Assembly: GCF_005930355.1 (NCBI RefSeq)
Contig: NZ_VDBO01000003.1
Span: forward strand, 186,001-250,000
DNA length: 64,000 nt
Origin: Paenibacillus sinopodophylli
GTDB taxonomy: Bacteria > Bacillota > Bacilli > Paenibacillales > Paenibacillaceae
Reading direction: 5' to 3'
Every line of letters begins with the position of its first letter. The stretch's first letter is position 1. Below the pieces are notes generated by a model. That model was not told the origin of the DNA. It worked only from the letters and a program-made list of their open reading frames with translations, and ran no database searches. Positions 36,396 through 43,752 of the stretch are shown in pieces. Position numbers and translations under genes: made by a program.

Positions 36396-37534
36396 GCCAG
36401 CACCTCCTCCCTGTTAAACTGCTTACTGATGGCTTCTAGCAGGCTACCCTGCGTGACTGCCCCGATAAGCTTATGCGAAGCATCCACAACCGGAACGATG
36501 TGGTTTTTCTTCAGCAGTTCAAACAGCTGCGCAATCGGTGCATCTCCCCTCACGAACGGAGCGTCCGTACGCATGATTTCGCTAACAGTCCGTTCGCCGT
36601 CCCCAAGCTGCTCTCCTTGCAGTTGATCCCGTCCGATAATGCCCAAATACTTATTCTGCTCGCACGTTACAGGCAAGGTATCCAGTTCATGCGTCTTCGC
36701 ATATTGCAGAGCGTCAGCTGGTTTGGAGTACCCGTATACCGAAAAGTGATGAGCAAGCGCGCTGGAAACCGTATGCTGCGGTACCAGCGTCTTAAAGCGC
36801 TCCTGACCAATAAACTCCTTCACGAAATCATTCGCAGGGTGATTCAGCAGTTCCTCCGGTGTGCCTGCCTGTACGACCTTGCCATCCTTTAGCAGAACGA
36901 TTTGATCCGCGATCTTCAACGCCTCATCGATATCATGCGTTACGAATACGATCGTCTTCTTCACATGCTCATTCAGCTTGATCAGCTCCTTCTGAAGCTG
37001 AATCCTGCTAATGGGGTCCAGCGCGCTGAACGGCTCATCCATGAGCACAATGGATGGATTCGCAGCAAGTGCCCTCGCTACGCCAATCCGCTGCTGCTGT
37101 CCGCCGCTTAGTTCATGCGGATATCGCTTACGGTACGCTTCAGGCTCCAACCCGATAAGCGACAGCAACTCTTCTGTGCGCTCCTTGAGCTGCCGTTTCG
37201 GCTCTCCCTTCAGCCGAGGAACAACGGTAATATTCTCTTCGATGGTCATATGTGGGAACAACCCAATCTGTTGGATGACATAACCAATATTTCTTCTAAG
37301 CAGCACGGGATCGAGCTCTCCGATGTCACTGCCCTCGAGTAGGATCTGACCCGCCTCCGGCTCGATGAGACGATTGATCATTTTCAGAATAGTCGTTTTA
37401 CCGCAGCCAGAGGGACCTATAATCGTTACAATTTGCTCCTTAGGCACTGTCAAATTGAAGTTGTTCAGCACGAACCCCGCACCATAATCTTTGCTAACCT
37501 GCTTAAATTCAACGGCAGTCTCGCTCATCCTCAT
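36392..37534 (-). CDS. OpuC-type ABC ATPase with tandem CBS domains
   Basis: A 380-residue ATPase. Walker A is IIGPSGCGKTTILKMI, the signature is ELSGGQQQRIGVARAL, Walker B is SIVLMDEPFSALD, and the switch His is in VFVTHDIDEAL. Two CBS domains occupy ~255-375, as in betaine and EgtV-type importers, where they sense ionic strength or nucleotides. It is the first gene of the 11-gene operon, behind a consensus promoter and a leader terminator. Confidence 0.9.
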   Translation of the reverse strand: MRMSETAVEFKQVSKDYGAGFVLNNFNLTVPKEQIVTIIGPSGCGKTTILKMINRLIEPEAGQILLEGSDIGELDPVLLRRNIGYVIQQIGLFPHMTIEENITVVPRLKGEPKRQLKERTEELLSLIGLEPEAYRKRYPHELSGGQQQRIGVARALAANPSIVLMDEPFSALDPISRIQLQKELIKLNEHVKKTIVFVTHDIDEALKIADQIVLLKDGKVVQAGTPEELLNHPANDFVKEFIGQERFKTLVPQHTVSSALAHHFSVYGYSKPADALQYAKTHELDTLPVTCEQNKYLGIIGRDQLQGEQLGDGERTVSEIMRTDAPFVRGDAPIAQLFELLKKNHIVPVVDASHKLIGAVTQGSLLEAISKQFNREEVLA

Positions 37535-37542
37535 CCATCCCT

Positions 37543-37588
37543 TCTAAAAAGAAAAGGCCTCACTTTCCACTTTGGGAAAGTGAGACCT
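37543..37588 (-). terminator. Leader terminator (putative attenuator) of the catabolic operon
   Basis: On the minus strand a 14-pair stem (AGGTCTCACTTTCC with GGAAAGTGAGGCCT) is followed by TTTTCTTTTT, only ~10 bases before the ATPase start. The 5' arm AGGTCTC can instead pair with GAGATCT (37602-37608) just upstream, giving an alternative, mutually exclusive hairpin. Confidence 0.65.
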
Positions 37589-37648
37589 CCTCGCGCAAGG
37601 TAGATCTCTAATTATTATTAACATACGATAACCAACAACTGTATTACA

Positions 37649-37677
37649 ATAATATTATGGAGACAGATTGTTGTCAA
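37649..37677 (-). promoter_or_regulatory. Sigma-A promoter of the catabolic operon
   Basis: On the minus strand TTGACA (37672-37677), a 17-base spacer and TATTAT (37649-37654) form a near-perfect vegetative promoter. Transcription would start near 37642, giving a ~108-base leader that holds the terminator. Confidence 0.75.
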
Positions 37678-37726
37678 TCATTATTTATACTAATCCTATC
37701 GGAATTAACAGTTTATAAATGCGTAT

Positions 37727-37752
37727 AAAAAAAGACCTCCTGTCAACAGGTC
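37727..37752 (-). terminator. Terminator of the DUF427 gene
   Basis: On the minus strand GACCTGTTGACAGGAGGTC (nested CCTG/CAGG and GACCT/AGGTC stems) is followed by T7. It lies ~30 bases past the DUF427 stop. Confidence 0.8.
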
Positions 37753-37783
37753 AGTCGGGACATGCTTATGCGATTTATGACCC

Positions 37784-38620
37784 TTATTTCTTCAATTCGC
37801 TCGCGTTAAAAAAGTCTAGTGCAGAACGATACCAGCTTGACTCTGCTTCCTTCACCTCATCTACAAAAACAGCGTCTACACGCTCATTGTAGAACGAATG
37901 CAGCTTCGCTATTTTCGGAATTTCCGGTATTGGACTCGGATAGCTCCACAGTATATTTTCATAAGTTTCACCGTTAATCTGCGCAGATAAATACGAGGCA
38001 TTCCCTTTGTAAGGGCAACTGGTCTGCAAGCTTGATTCCGTGAAATATTCCTGCCGAATGTCCTCTATTGGCAAGTAATAACGAGTTGGTAGCCCTGTTT
38101 CAAACACAATGACCGGACGTTTGCTATCCGCTACCGTAACGCCATTCAATACGACCTGGATGTGACGAGAACTTGCTATCGCATCAACACGTTTATAAGG
38201 ATCACGGGGATGAACGAATATTTCCTCTTCCTCCTCGAGCCACTTATCCACCTTATTCCAGTAGAAAGCAACATGTCCGCGAAGCGCTTCGCTCTCCGGT
38301 ATTGGGTTCGCATAACCCCACACCGCATTTTCGATAAAGCGTTCGCCCACTTGAATGCTCCAATAAGAGGCATCCCCTTTCAGAGGGCAATGGGATTGCT
38401 GCTCCGATGGGACTAACAAGTCTTTCCGAACATCCTCCAACGGGAAATAATAAACGGGTAGATGCCCCCGCTCATGCAGTGTAATAACGGACTTGCTATC
38501 TGCGATCGTCACGTTACCGACCTGCACACGGACCCATCGCGGGTTAAGCTCGGCCTTTATATTTTGCTTAGATGTATTATCCGTCTGGCAGCCTTCCTGC
38601 TCGGTTTGATGAATACTCAT
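37784..38620 (-). CDS. Tandem DUF427 protein
   Basis: A 278-residue protein with two DUF427 domains (~30-125 and ~140-240). Each has the order VxVxNVTIADSK, YYFPLEDVRKD or YYLPIEDIRQE, CPLKGDASYWS or CPYKGNASYLS, and AVWGYANPIPE or ILWSYPSPIPE. The ATG at 38620 is preferred to one six bases earlier because of GGGGGA spacing. DUF427 proteins are small beta folds of unknown biochemical role. Confidence 0.88.
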   Translation of the reverse strand: MSIHQTEQEGCQTDNTSKQNIKAELNPRWVRVQVGNVTIADSKSVITLHERGHLPVYYFPLEDVRKDLLVPSEQQSHCPLKGDASYWSIQVGERFIENAVWGYANPIPESEALRGHVAFYWNKVDKWLEEEEEIFVHPRDPYKRVDAIASSRHIQVVLNGVTVADSKRPVIVFETGLPTRYYLPIEDIRQEYFTESSLQTSCPYKGNASYLSAQINGETYENILWSYPSPIPEIPKIAKLHSFYNERVDAVFVDEVKEAESSWYRSALDFFNASELKK

Positions 38621-38767
38621 GTTCATTCCCCCTATTAATTATCAATATTAGATAATTCATTACCATATACGTATATTAACACCCGACTTTCAAATACACA
38701 ACTATTATTCTTATAAAACCAATCGGGATTTAAGTGTATAATGTTATTCTTGTTTTTTCGCCCGCAG

Positions 38768-38853
38768 TGAAACAGCTGTTGCCGTCCTAGGCGACCCGTT
38801 TCATTCCAAGAAATATAGAGAACGGATGGCGAAATCATATCCTTCCTATATTT
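38768..38853. repeat. Dispersed palindromic repeat, copy B (full two-hairpin form)
   Basis: The first hairpin runs from TGAAACAGCTGTT to CCCGTTTCATT. The second runs from AAATATAGAGAACGGAT to ATCCTTCCTATATTT. Compared with copies A and D, both outer arms change together (ACGTATAG/CTATACGT to AAATATAG/CTATATTT). Confidence 0.75.
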
Positions 38854-38893
38854 AAAAAAAGCCCATTATTGCTCGGAATGGAGCATTAACGGG
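38854..38893 (-). terminator. Terminator of the PerR-type/response-regulator operon
   Basis: On the minus strand a CCCGTTAATGCTC stem with GAGCAATAATGGG (one mismatch) is followed by CTTTTTTT, 54 bases after the response-regulator stop. Confidence 0.75.
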
Positions 38894-38946
38894 ACTCTGC
38901 TATTATCTAATGACAAGCGGTTCATGAAGAATGGCCGATGAGTCAA

Positions 38947-39753
38947 TTAATCATGCTTGTCGGCAATCCGATAGCCTGCACCTCTTACGGTAACAATATA
39001 TTTTGGAGAAACAGCGCTATCCTTGAGCTTCTTGCGCAGACTTTTGATATGGGCATCGACCAGATTGCTTCCTCCGTAGAAATGCAGTCCCCATACCGTA
39101 TCAAGAAGTGATTCACGCGACAGCACAGAGCCGTCGGAAGATATAAAATGCAGCAGCAAATCGTATTCTGTCTTCGTGAGTTCTACGCGCTGCCCGTCGC
39201 GATCAACCGTCATCTTCTTCATATCGATTGTAATATCTTTAAAGCTTCGAATTTCTTCATCTGCAGCTTTGGCAGCGGGACGACTCGACAGCATACGGTT
39301 GATTTGCTTCACCGCTTGCTCGGGCTTCGCTGGCCACACAAGCAGCTCCGCAGCTCCAAGCGCGAATGTGTCCCGGCTGTCATAAGAGTTTTGGTCGAGC
39401 AGAATCAAGACGGGGACTGCATGCATATCAGCAGATTCCAGCAGCTCTGCTCCTGCTTGGAGCGTATGTCCTGTCACAGCATTCACGAGCGGAATGGCGT
39501 CGAAGACGAGCAGCTCCGGCTGCAAACTTTGCAGCATGCTCTTTTTGAAATCATGCAAAGAGAAAACATCGAAACATTCAGACGACAATGCCACAAGCAG
39601 GCTTTTCACCCTCTCGGGCAACGGGCTGACAATCATAACTCGCTGAGTAATGGAGCAAACGATCCCATTCTGAAGCAGCTCTTCTTCTGTGTAACTCGCC
39701 GCTTGATCACCGCTCGCAGAAACGTTGCTTATAATGGTTGTTTCGTCGCGCAT
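38947..39753 (-). CDS. Orphan OmpR-type winged-helix response regulator
   Basis: A 268-residue protein. Residues ~30-150 are a diverged receiver (RVMIVSPLPERVKSLL, candidate Asp in ELLVFDAIP, Lys in LLVWPAKPEQA) without the usual acidic pair near the N-terminus. Residues ~165-268 are a typical trans_reg_C domain (LTKTEYDLLLHFISSDG, SRESLLDTVWG, VDAHIKSLRKKL, VRGAGYRI). The ATG at 39753 overlaps the end of the PerR-type gene by 25 bases. No histidine kinase is adjacent. Phosphorylation-independent control is possible. Confidence 0.8.
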   Translation of the reverse strand: MRDETTIISNVSASGDQAASYTEEELLQNGIVCSITQRVMIVSPLPERVKSLLVALSSECFDVFSLHDFKKSMLQSLQPELLVFDAIPLVNAVTGHTLQAGAELLESADMHAVPVLILLDQNSYDSRDTFALGAAELLVWPAKPEQAVKQINRMLSSRPAAKAADEEIRSFKDITIDMKKMTVDRDGQRVELTKTEYDLLLHFISSDGSVLSRESLLDTVWGLHFYGGSNLVDAHIKSLRKKLKDSAVSPKYIVTVRGAGYRIADKHD

Positions 39754-40124
39754 GACTCGCATACCCCCTCTAATACAACCTGAATATGCATGATTCTATA
39801 TTTCGTTTCCGCCGCCGCCTTCTGCAGCCATTCACTCGGAAGCTCAGCCACTACCTCATCTACTCGTCCGCAAACCGTACAAACCATATGCTGATGCTCA
39901 TCCGTCCGTGCGTCGTAGCGGCTAACGGCCTCACCCAGCCTGAGTTCGCGAATAAGACCGACCTCGGTCAAGTACCTCAAAGAATTGTATACCGTACCAT
40001 AAGCAAAGTTAAAGCCTTTGCCCTTTAGTCGATCAATCACATCGGCAGCTGTCGGATGATCTGGAGCCTGCTGAACGACATCTAATATCTCCTTGCGCTG
40101 TATCGTTAAGTTAATTTTGTTCAT
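39729..40124 (-). CDS. PerR-type Fur-family regulator
   Basis: A 131-residue Fur-family protein. Aligning with Bacillus PerR by eye, all five regulatory metal ligands are retained (H23, D71, H77, H79, D89) in DHPTAADV, SRYDARTDEHQHMVC and VDE. The two CxxC zinc pairs are C82/C85 and C122/C125. It is ~14 residues shorter at the N-terminus than Bacillus PerR. Its promoter spacer carries a PerR-box-like palindrome, so autoregulation by peroxide or iron/manganese status is likely. Fur or Zur identity is less likely but not excluded. Confidence 0.8.
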   Translation of the reverse strand: MNKINLTIQRKEILDVVQQAPDHPTAADVIDRLKGKGFNFAYGTVYNSLRYLTEVGLIRELRLGEAVSRYDARTDEHQHMVCTVCGRVDEVVAELPSEWLQKAAAETKYRIMHIQVVLEGVCESCATKQPL

Positions 40125-40162
40125 ATCCGCATCATTCCTTTAGCCTTAATGACTTTAGACTA

Positions 40163-40191
40163 AGTATAAAATTATTATACAAAACGGTCAA
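40163..40191 (-). promoter_or_regulatory. Promoter and PerR-box-like operator of the PerR-type gene
   Basis: On the minus strand TTGACC (40186-40191), a 17-base spacer and TATACT (40163-40168) form a vegetative promoter. The spacer and minus-10 hold an inverted repeat GTATAA-N5-TTATAC. The 15-mer at 40166-40180 matches 11 of 14 defined positions of TTATAATnATTATAA. Confidence 0.65.
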
Positions 40192-40228
40192 CCACGCGGT
40201 CATTCAGATGTGTAGGCTATGTATTTAA

Positions 40229-40267
40229 TGAAACGCGCCGCCAAAAACTGCAATAGCCGTTTCATCT
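40229..40267. repeat. Dispersed repeat, copy F (first hairpin only)
   Basis: TGAAACGCGCCGCC to TAGCCGTTTCA forms an imperfect hairpin. Its reverse complement matches the first hairpin of copy C (TGAAACGGCT to GCGCGTTTCATT). The second AAATATAG hairpin is absent. Confidence 0.5.
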
Positions 40268-40291
40268 TGTCGAAATAAATAATCTGAATAT

Positions 40292-40320
40292 TTACAAAAT
40301 TCTAATAATGAGTTATACTA
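40292..40320 (+). promoter_or_regulatory. Sigma-A promoter of the candidate RNA
   Basis: TTTACA (40292-40297), exactly 17 bases, then TATACT (40315-40320). The predicted start is near 40327, inside a region with no long ORF. Confidence 0.7.
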
Positions 40321-40326
40321 AGCCTA

Positions 40327-40675
40327 TCTTAAACGAGAGGGGATAGCCCATTGAAGTAAGTTAGCGAAGCATGTCTCATAAACTCGGAAAGGAGTACCCA
40401 TTAGGATGAAGGACATGCGGGACCCATAGCGAATGTCAATCGAACGACAGTTGGACAACCGATACTTAAGATGATTGGAATTTGAAACAAATCGAAAGGA
40501 TGTTGATCGAGGTCATTACAATTAAGATCGAAGTCGATAAGGTTTGTAACAAATTCGAAAGGACAAAGCAGAAACAAGGCAAGCCGCGGATTGGAGCGTT
40601 TGAATAAATTGAATAGTTGTCTACCCAGTACGTGAAGGGCTTCTGGTTATCATAGATAAGCAGAAGCCCTTCTTA
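40327..40675 (+). ncRNA. Candidate structured noncoding RNA, about 350 nt
   Basis: The span runs from a consensus promoter to a 12-bp terminator-type hairpin (40633-40672). It contains two copies of an A-rich element (40481-40500 and 40543-40563, core AACAAAT-CGAAAGGA) about 60 bases apart, each followed or preceded by GATCGA-GTC sequences. A well-placed AAAGGAG precedes a seven-codon frame (MKDMRDP) near 40405. It does not match tmRNA, 6S, RNase P or SRP RNA as far as I can see. It converges on cls, so it could also act on cls mRNA. Confidence 0.45.
40633..40672. terminator. Bidirectional hairpin between the candidate RNA and cls
   Basis: A GAAGGGCTTCTG/CAGAAGCCCTTC perfect 12-bp stem lies 10 bases past the cls stop. 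The U-tract is weak in both directions. Confidence 0.6.
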
Positions 40676-40682
40676 TGTGTGT

Positions 40683-42146
40683 CTATAGGATTGGACTTAG
40701 CAAGCGTGAGATCGATTCCTTAAATCGATTCATAAGCGGTCGACCCGCATACAATTCAAGAGTAAGCTCGGAACTGACCTTCATGTCATCCTCGAATATC
40801 CGTTGCAGCTTGGCTGCTGTCTCCGTATCATAAATAAAGGCATTCATCTCGAAATTCAGCTTAAAGCTGCGAATATCCAGATTGGCTGTTCCAACGGATC
40901 CAACCTTGCCGTCAATGACCAGCGTTTTGGCATGTAGGAACCCTTTTTCGTACATATAGCATTTGACCCCATTAACAAGAAGCTCGCCTAAGTAGGAATG
41001 CGTTGCCCAATAGACGAAGAAATGGTCAGGCATGCTCGGCAGCATAATACGAACGTCGACGCCTGACAAAGAAGCGATCTTGAGTGCAGTCATCAGGCTC
41101 TCATCCGGTACGAAATAAGGAGTCTGCAAGCAAATGGTCTTTTTGGCTGCATAGATCATTTTGATATACGCGTCCTTTATTTGCTGATACTCCGTATCCG
41201 GGCCGCTCGCCACAAGCTGCATCCCAATCGTACCCTGCTTATCGACCATAATCGGGAAATAGAGCTCGTTCAACTCAATCTTGCCCGAGGCGGCCAAATT
41301 CCAGTCCATGAGAAACTGTGCCTGCATTTGCAACACCGCGTTGCCCTGTACCCTCAGATGCGTATCTCTCCATTCCCCGAAATGCTTGTTCAGCCCCAAG
41401 TATTCATCGCCAATATTAAATCCGCCGATGTAGCCAATCTGTCCGTCAATGATCACCAGTTTGCGATGGTTGCGGTAATTGATTTTCAGATTCAAGTAAG
41501 GAATACGCGACGGGAAAAAGGCCGCTTCCTGACCGCCTGCCGCAAGCAGCTCTTGGAAATAACGCCTCGGCAATCCGGTGCTTCCAATATGGTCATACAG
41601 AAACTTGACCACCACTCCCTCAGCAGCTTTCGCCGCCAGCGCCTTCACCAGCCGTCTGCCCAGCTCGTCGTCACGCACGATATAGTACACAAGATGAATA
41701 TGATGCTGTGCAGCTTCAATATCCTTAAGCAGAGCATCAAACTTCTGATTGCCCTCGGTAAAAATATCGACTGTGTTGTTGCTCGTATACAGCGCATAGC
41801 TTGTTTTCAAATTCATGTAGATCATATCCTGATAACTCTGCGTCGCTGAATCGGTATAAGCGAGTTCACCATCGCGAAGCTGCCGCATTTGACGTTCAAT
41901 CGTATGCTCAATAATGCGCTGGCTGTCGCCTAGCAGCTTATATAGCTTCCTTTTGCGCACCTTTTGCCCCAGGATCAAATACAAAATAAAGCCGAAGACC
42001 GGTATGAAGAATAGAATCATAAGCCATGCCCACGTCGTGCTTGCATTGCGACGCTCAAGAAAGATGACCGTGATCGCGAGGAAAATATTAAGCAGCATAA
42101 TAATTCCATATAAATTCTGCATGATAACCGATTGAATAATAAACAC
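40683..42146 (-). CDS. cls: Cardiolipin synthase
   Basis: A 487-residue membrane phospholipase-D-superfamily enzyme that condenses phosphatidylglycerol to cardiolipin. Two N-terminal helices (~10-30 and ~38-60) are followed by two HKD motifs: NHRKLVIIDGQIGYIGGFNIGDEY and HAKTLVIDGKVGSVGTANLD (second at ~400-420). The frame opens at a GTG (42146), but no strong ribosome site is seen for it or for the ATG at 42122, so the start is uncertain by eight codons. Confidence 0.92.
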   Translation of the reverse strand: MFIIQSVIMQNLYGIIMLLNIFLAITVIFLERRNASTTWAWLMILFFIPVFGFILYLILGQKVRKRKLYKLLGDSQRIIEHTIERQMRQLRDGELAYTDSATQSYQDMIYMNLKTSYALYTSNNTVDIFTEGNQKFDALLKDIEAAQHHIHLVYYIVRDDELGRRLVKALAAKAAEGVVVKFLYDHIGSTGLPRRYFQELLAAGGQEAAFFPSRIPYLNLKINYRNHRKLVIIDGQIGYIGGFNIGDEYLGLNKHFGEWRDTHLRVQGNAVLQMQAQFLMDWNLAASGKIELNELYFPIMVDKQGTIGMQLVASGPDTEYQQIKDAYIKMIYAAKKTICLQTPYFVPDESLMTALKIASLSGVDVRIMLPSMPDHFFVYWATHSYLGELLVNGVKCYMYEKGFLHAKTLVIDGKVGSVGTANLDIRSFKLNFEMNAFIYDTETAAKLQRIFEDDMKVSSELTLELYAGRPLMNRFKESISRLLSPIL

Positions 42147-42359
42147 CTCAGTCTGATGTAAAAGCTACTGCGATCATACTCCATGCAGGATGTATGTTCA
42201 AGCTTCATTATATGCTACAATTTAAGCAGAGCTTCTCATTGCTTCATTAGTACCCCCTTCCGAATAATAAGTAACACAAGATAAGAGGACTTACCATCAG
42301 GGAACGAGAAAACCCGATGATTTCATATGACACGCAGCTTTGAATCTGGAGGAACAACG

Positions 42360-43676
42360 ATGGATATACGCAAATTTAGATTGGACGAGAAAGCGTTAGG
42401 CACCTTTAGCGAGGAACGAGATGAATACGAACGGGATTACGCGCGGCTTATTCAGTCCCCCGCTTTCCGCCGCTTGCAAGGAAAATCGCAAGTATTCGGG
42501 GCAGGAACGGGTGATTATTATCGGACTAGGTTAACGCATTCGCTCGAGGTTTCCCAGATTGCGCGCGAGGTAGCCCGCAGGCTGAACAAGCAATATGAAT
42601 TTCTATCACGCAAGGAGCATCCCGGACTTATTCTGGATCCGGCAGTCGTTGAGATTGCGGCACTCGCTCATGATCTCGGACATCCGCCGTTTGGACATAA
42701 AGGTGAGGAAGTGCTCAACCACCTGCTTATGGAAGAATACGGTATACCCTACGAGGGCAATGCGCAAAACTTTCGCATCCTCATGTTTCTGGAGAAACGG
42801 GCTGGAAGCGGAAGCGGTCTTGACCTGACTGCTGCCGTTCTGCTTGCTGTTAATAAATACCCATACAGTCTGGGAGAGCCTGGTAGGCTCAAAGGTTTAT
42901 ACAATACAGAATGGGGAGAAATCGAGCAGCTTCGCCGTGCTTGGAAAATCCCAATCGGGTGCTCCACGCTGGAAGCGCAGCTGATGGATCTCTGCGACGA
43001 TATTGCCTATTCGACGCATGATATCGAGGATGGCATTCGTGCCGGCAAAATTCAAATGAACCGCAGCTTTTTTGAAGACAGCAGATTGATCGACCATGTC
43101 GTGCAGGAAATAGTCGAGGACAAAGGCAACACAGGCATTGGCTGGGGTGAGGTTGACATACCTGCTATGGTCAAGCGCGTGCTCGTCTCCTATTTCGAGC
43201 AATGGCAGGAGCTGTACGCCGGCTGTGAGCGCGAGCCATCACGCACGCGCCGTGAGATGAAGGCAAGATGGGTAAGCCTGTTCGCTGCCAAGGTAGGTAT
43301 CATTGACGACACTTCGCTCGGCTGGAAGAAAGTCACCTTCGTCAACAATGGGCAGCAGGATATTGAATTGCTGCGTACGATGGAAATTCTGAAGAAGCTC
43401 GCATGGGTGACACTTATTAAGGATTTCCGTGTACAGCGCCTGCAAATGCGAAGCGAAATTATGATCCGCAGGCTGTGGGACAGCTTCAAGGTTCCTGAAT
43501 ACGGAAGGCTCATCATCCCGCCCGACTGGATCGAGAATTACGAGCTGCACAAAAACAAGTGGAGCTGGCCGCGGTTTGTCGCGGACTACATCTCAGGCAT
43601 GACCGACGCCTATGCTGAGAAGGTATATGCGGAGCTCTATGCAAGCAAATCAGGATCAATCTACGAAATGGATTAA
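42360..43676 (+). CDS. dgt: dGTPase-like HD-domain triphosphohydrolase
   Basis: A 438-residue HD-domain protein with TRLTHSLEVSQIAREVA (first His) and IAALAHDLGHPPFGHKGE (HD pair). AFRRLQGKSQVFG and the C-terminal helical part are as in bacterial dGTP triphosphohydrolases. The ATG at 42360 has GGAGG seven bases upstream; the frame extends 11 codons earlier without a site. An extended minus-10 (TGCTACAAT) lies upstream near 42214. It would cleave dGTP to deoxyguanosine and triphosphate. Related dNTPases cannot be excluded. Confidence 0.9.
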   Translation: MDIRKFRLDEKALGTFSEERDEYERDYARLIQSPAFRRLQGKSQVFGAGTGDYYRTRLTHSLEVSQIAREVARRLNKQYEFLSRKEHPGLILDPAVVEIAALAHDLGHPPFGHKGEEVLNHLLMEEYGIPYEGNAQNFRILMFLEKRAGSGSGLDLTAAVLLAVNKYPYSLGEPGRLKGLYNTEWGEIEQLRRAWKIPIGCSTLEAQLMDLCDDIAYSTHDIEDGIRAGKIQMNRSFFEDSRLIDHVVQEIVEDKGNTGIGWGEVDIPAMVKRVLVSYFEQWQELYAGCEREPSRTRREMKARWVSLFAAKVGIIDDTSLGWKKVTFVNNGQQDIELLRTMEILKKLAWVTLIKDFRVQRLQMRSEIMIRRLWDSFKVPEYGRLIIPPDWIENYELHKNKWSWPRFVADYISGMTDAYAEKVYAELYASKSGSIYEMD

Positions 43677-43681
43677 CATGC

Positions 43682-43731
43682 AAAAGCGCGACGAGTCCGG
43701 GAATAACGCTCCCTTATCGCCGCGCTTTTTT
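43682..43731 (+). terminator. Terminator of dgt
   Basis: An AAAAGCGCG/CGCGCTTTT stem with an inner GGGA/TCCC is followed by a T6 tract just after the dgt stop. Confidence 0.8.
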
Positions 43732-43752
43732 GATAGGCTGAACTGTCTGTAC

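Larger units (their letters stand above)
38621..38946. other. 326-base gap: repeat copy B and terminator
   Basis: AT-rich upstream of the DUF427 gene. It contains dispersed repeat copy B (38768-38853) and the terminator of the response-regulator gene (38854-38893). No gene was seen. Confidence 0.6.
40125..40682. other. 558-base gap: divergent promoters, repeat copy F, candidate RNA gene
   Basis: It holds the PerR-type promoter (40163-40191), a short hairpin repeat (40229-40267), a plus-strand consensus promoter (40292-40320), a candidate noncoding RNA and a shared terminator hairpin (40633-40672). No long coding frame was seen. Confidence 0.6.

Noticed and set aside
34777..37534. Simple osmoprotectant (glycine betaine/choline) importer
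   Set aside because: Still possible from the protein family alone, but the shared operon with a histidine-derivative catabolic set makes a nutrient role for a trimethylammonium betaine more likely.
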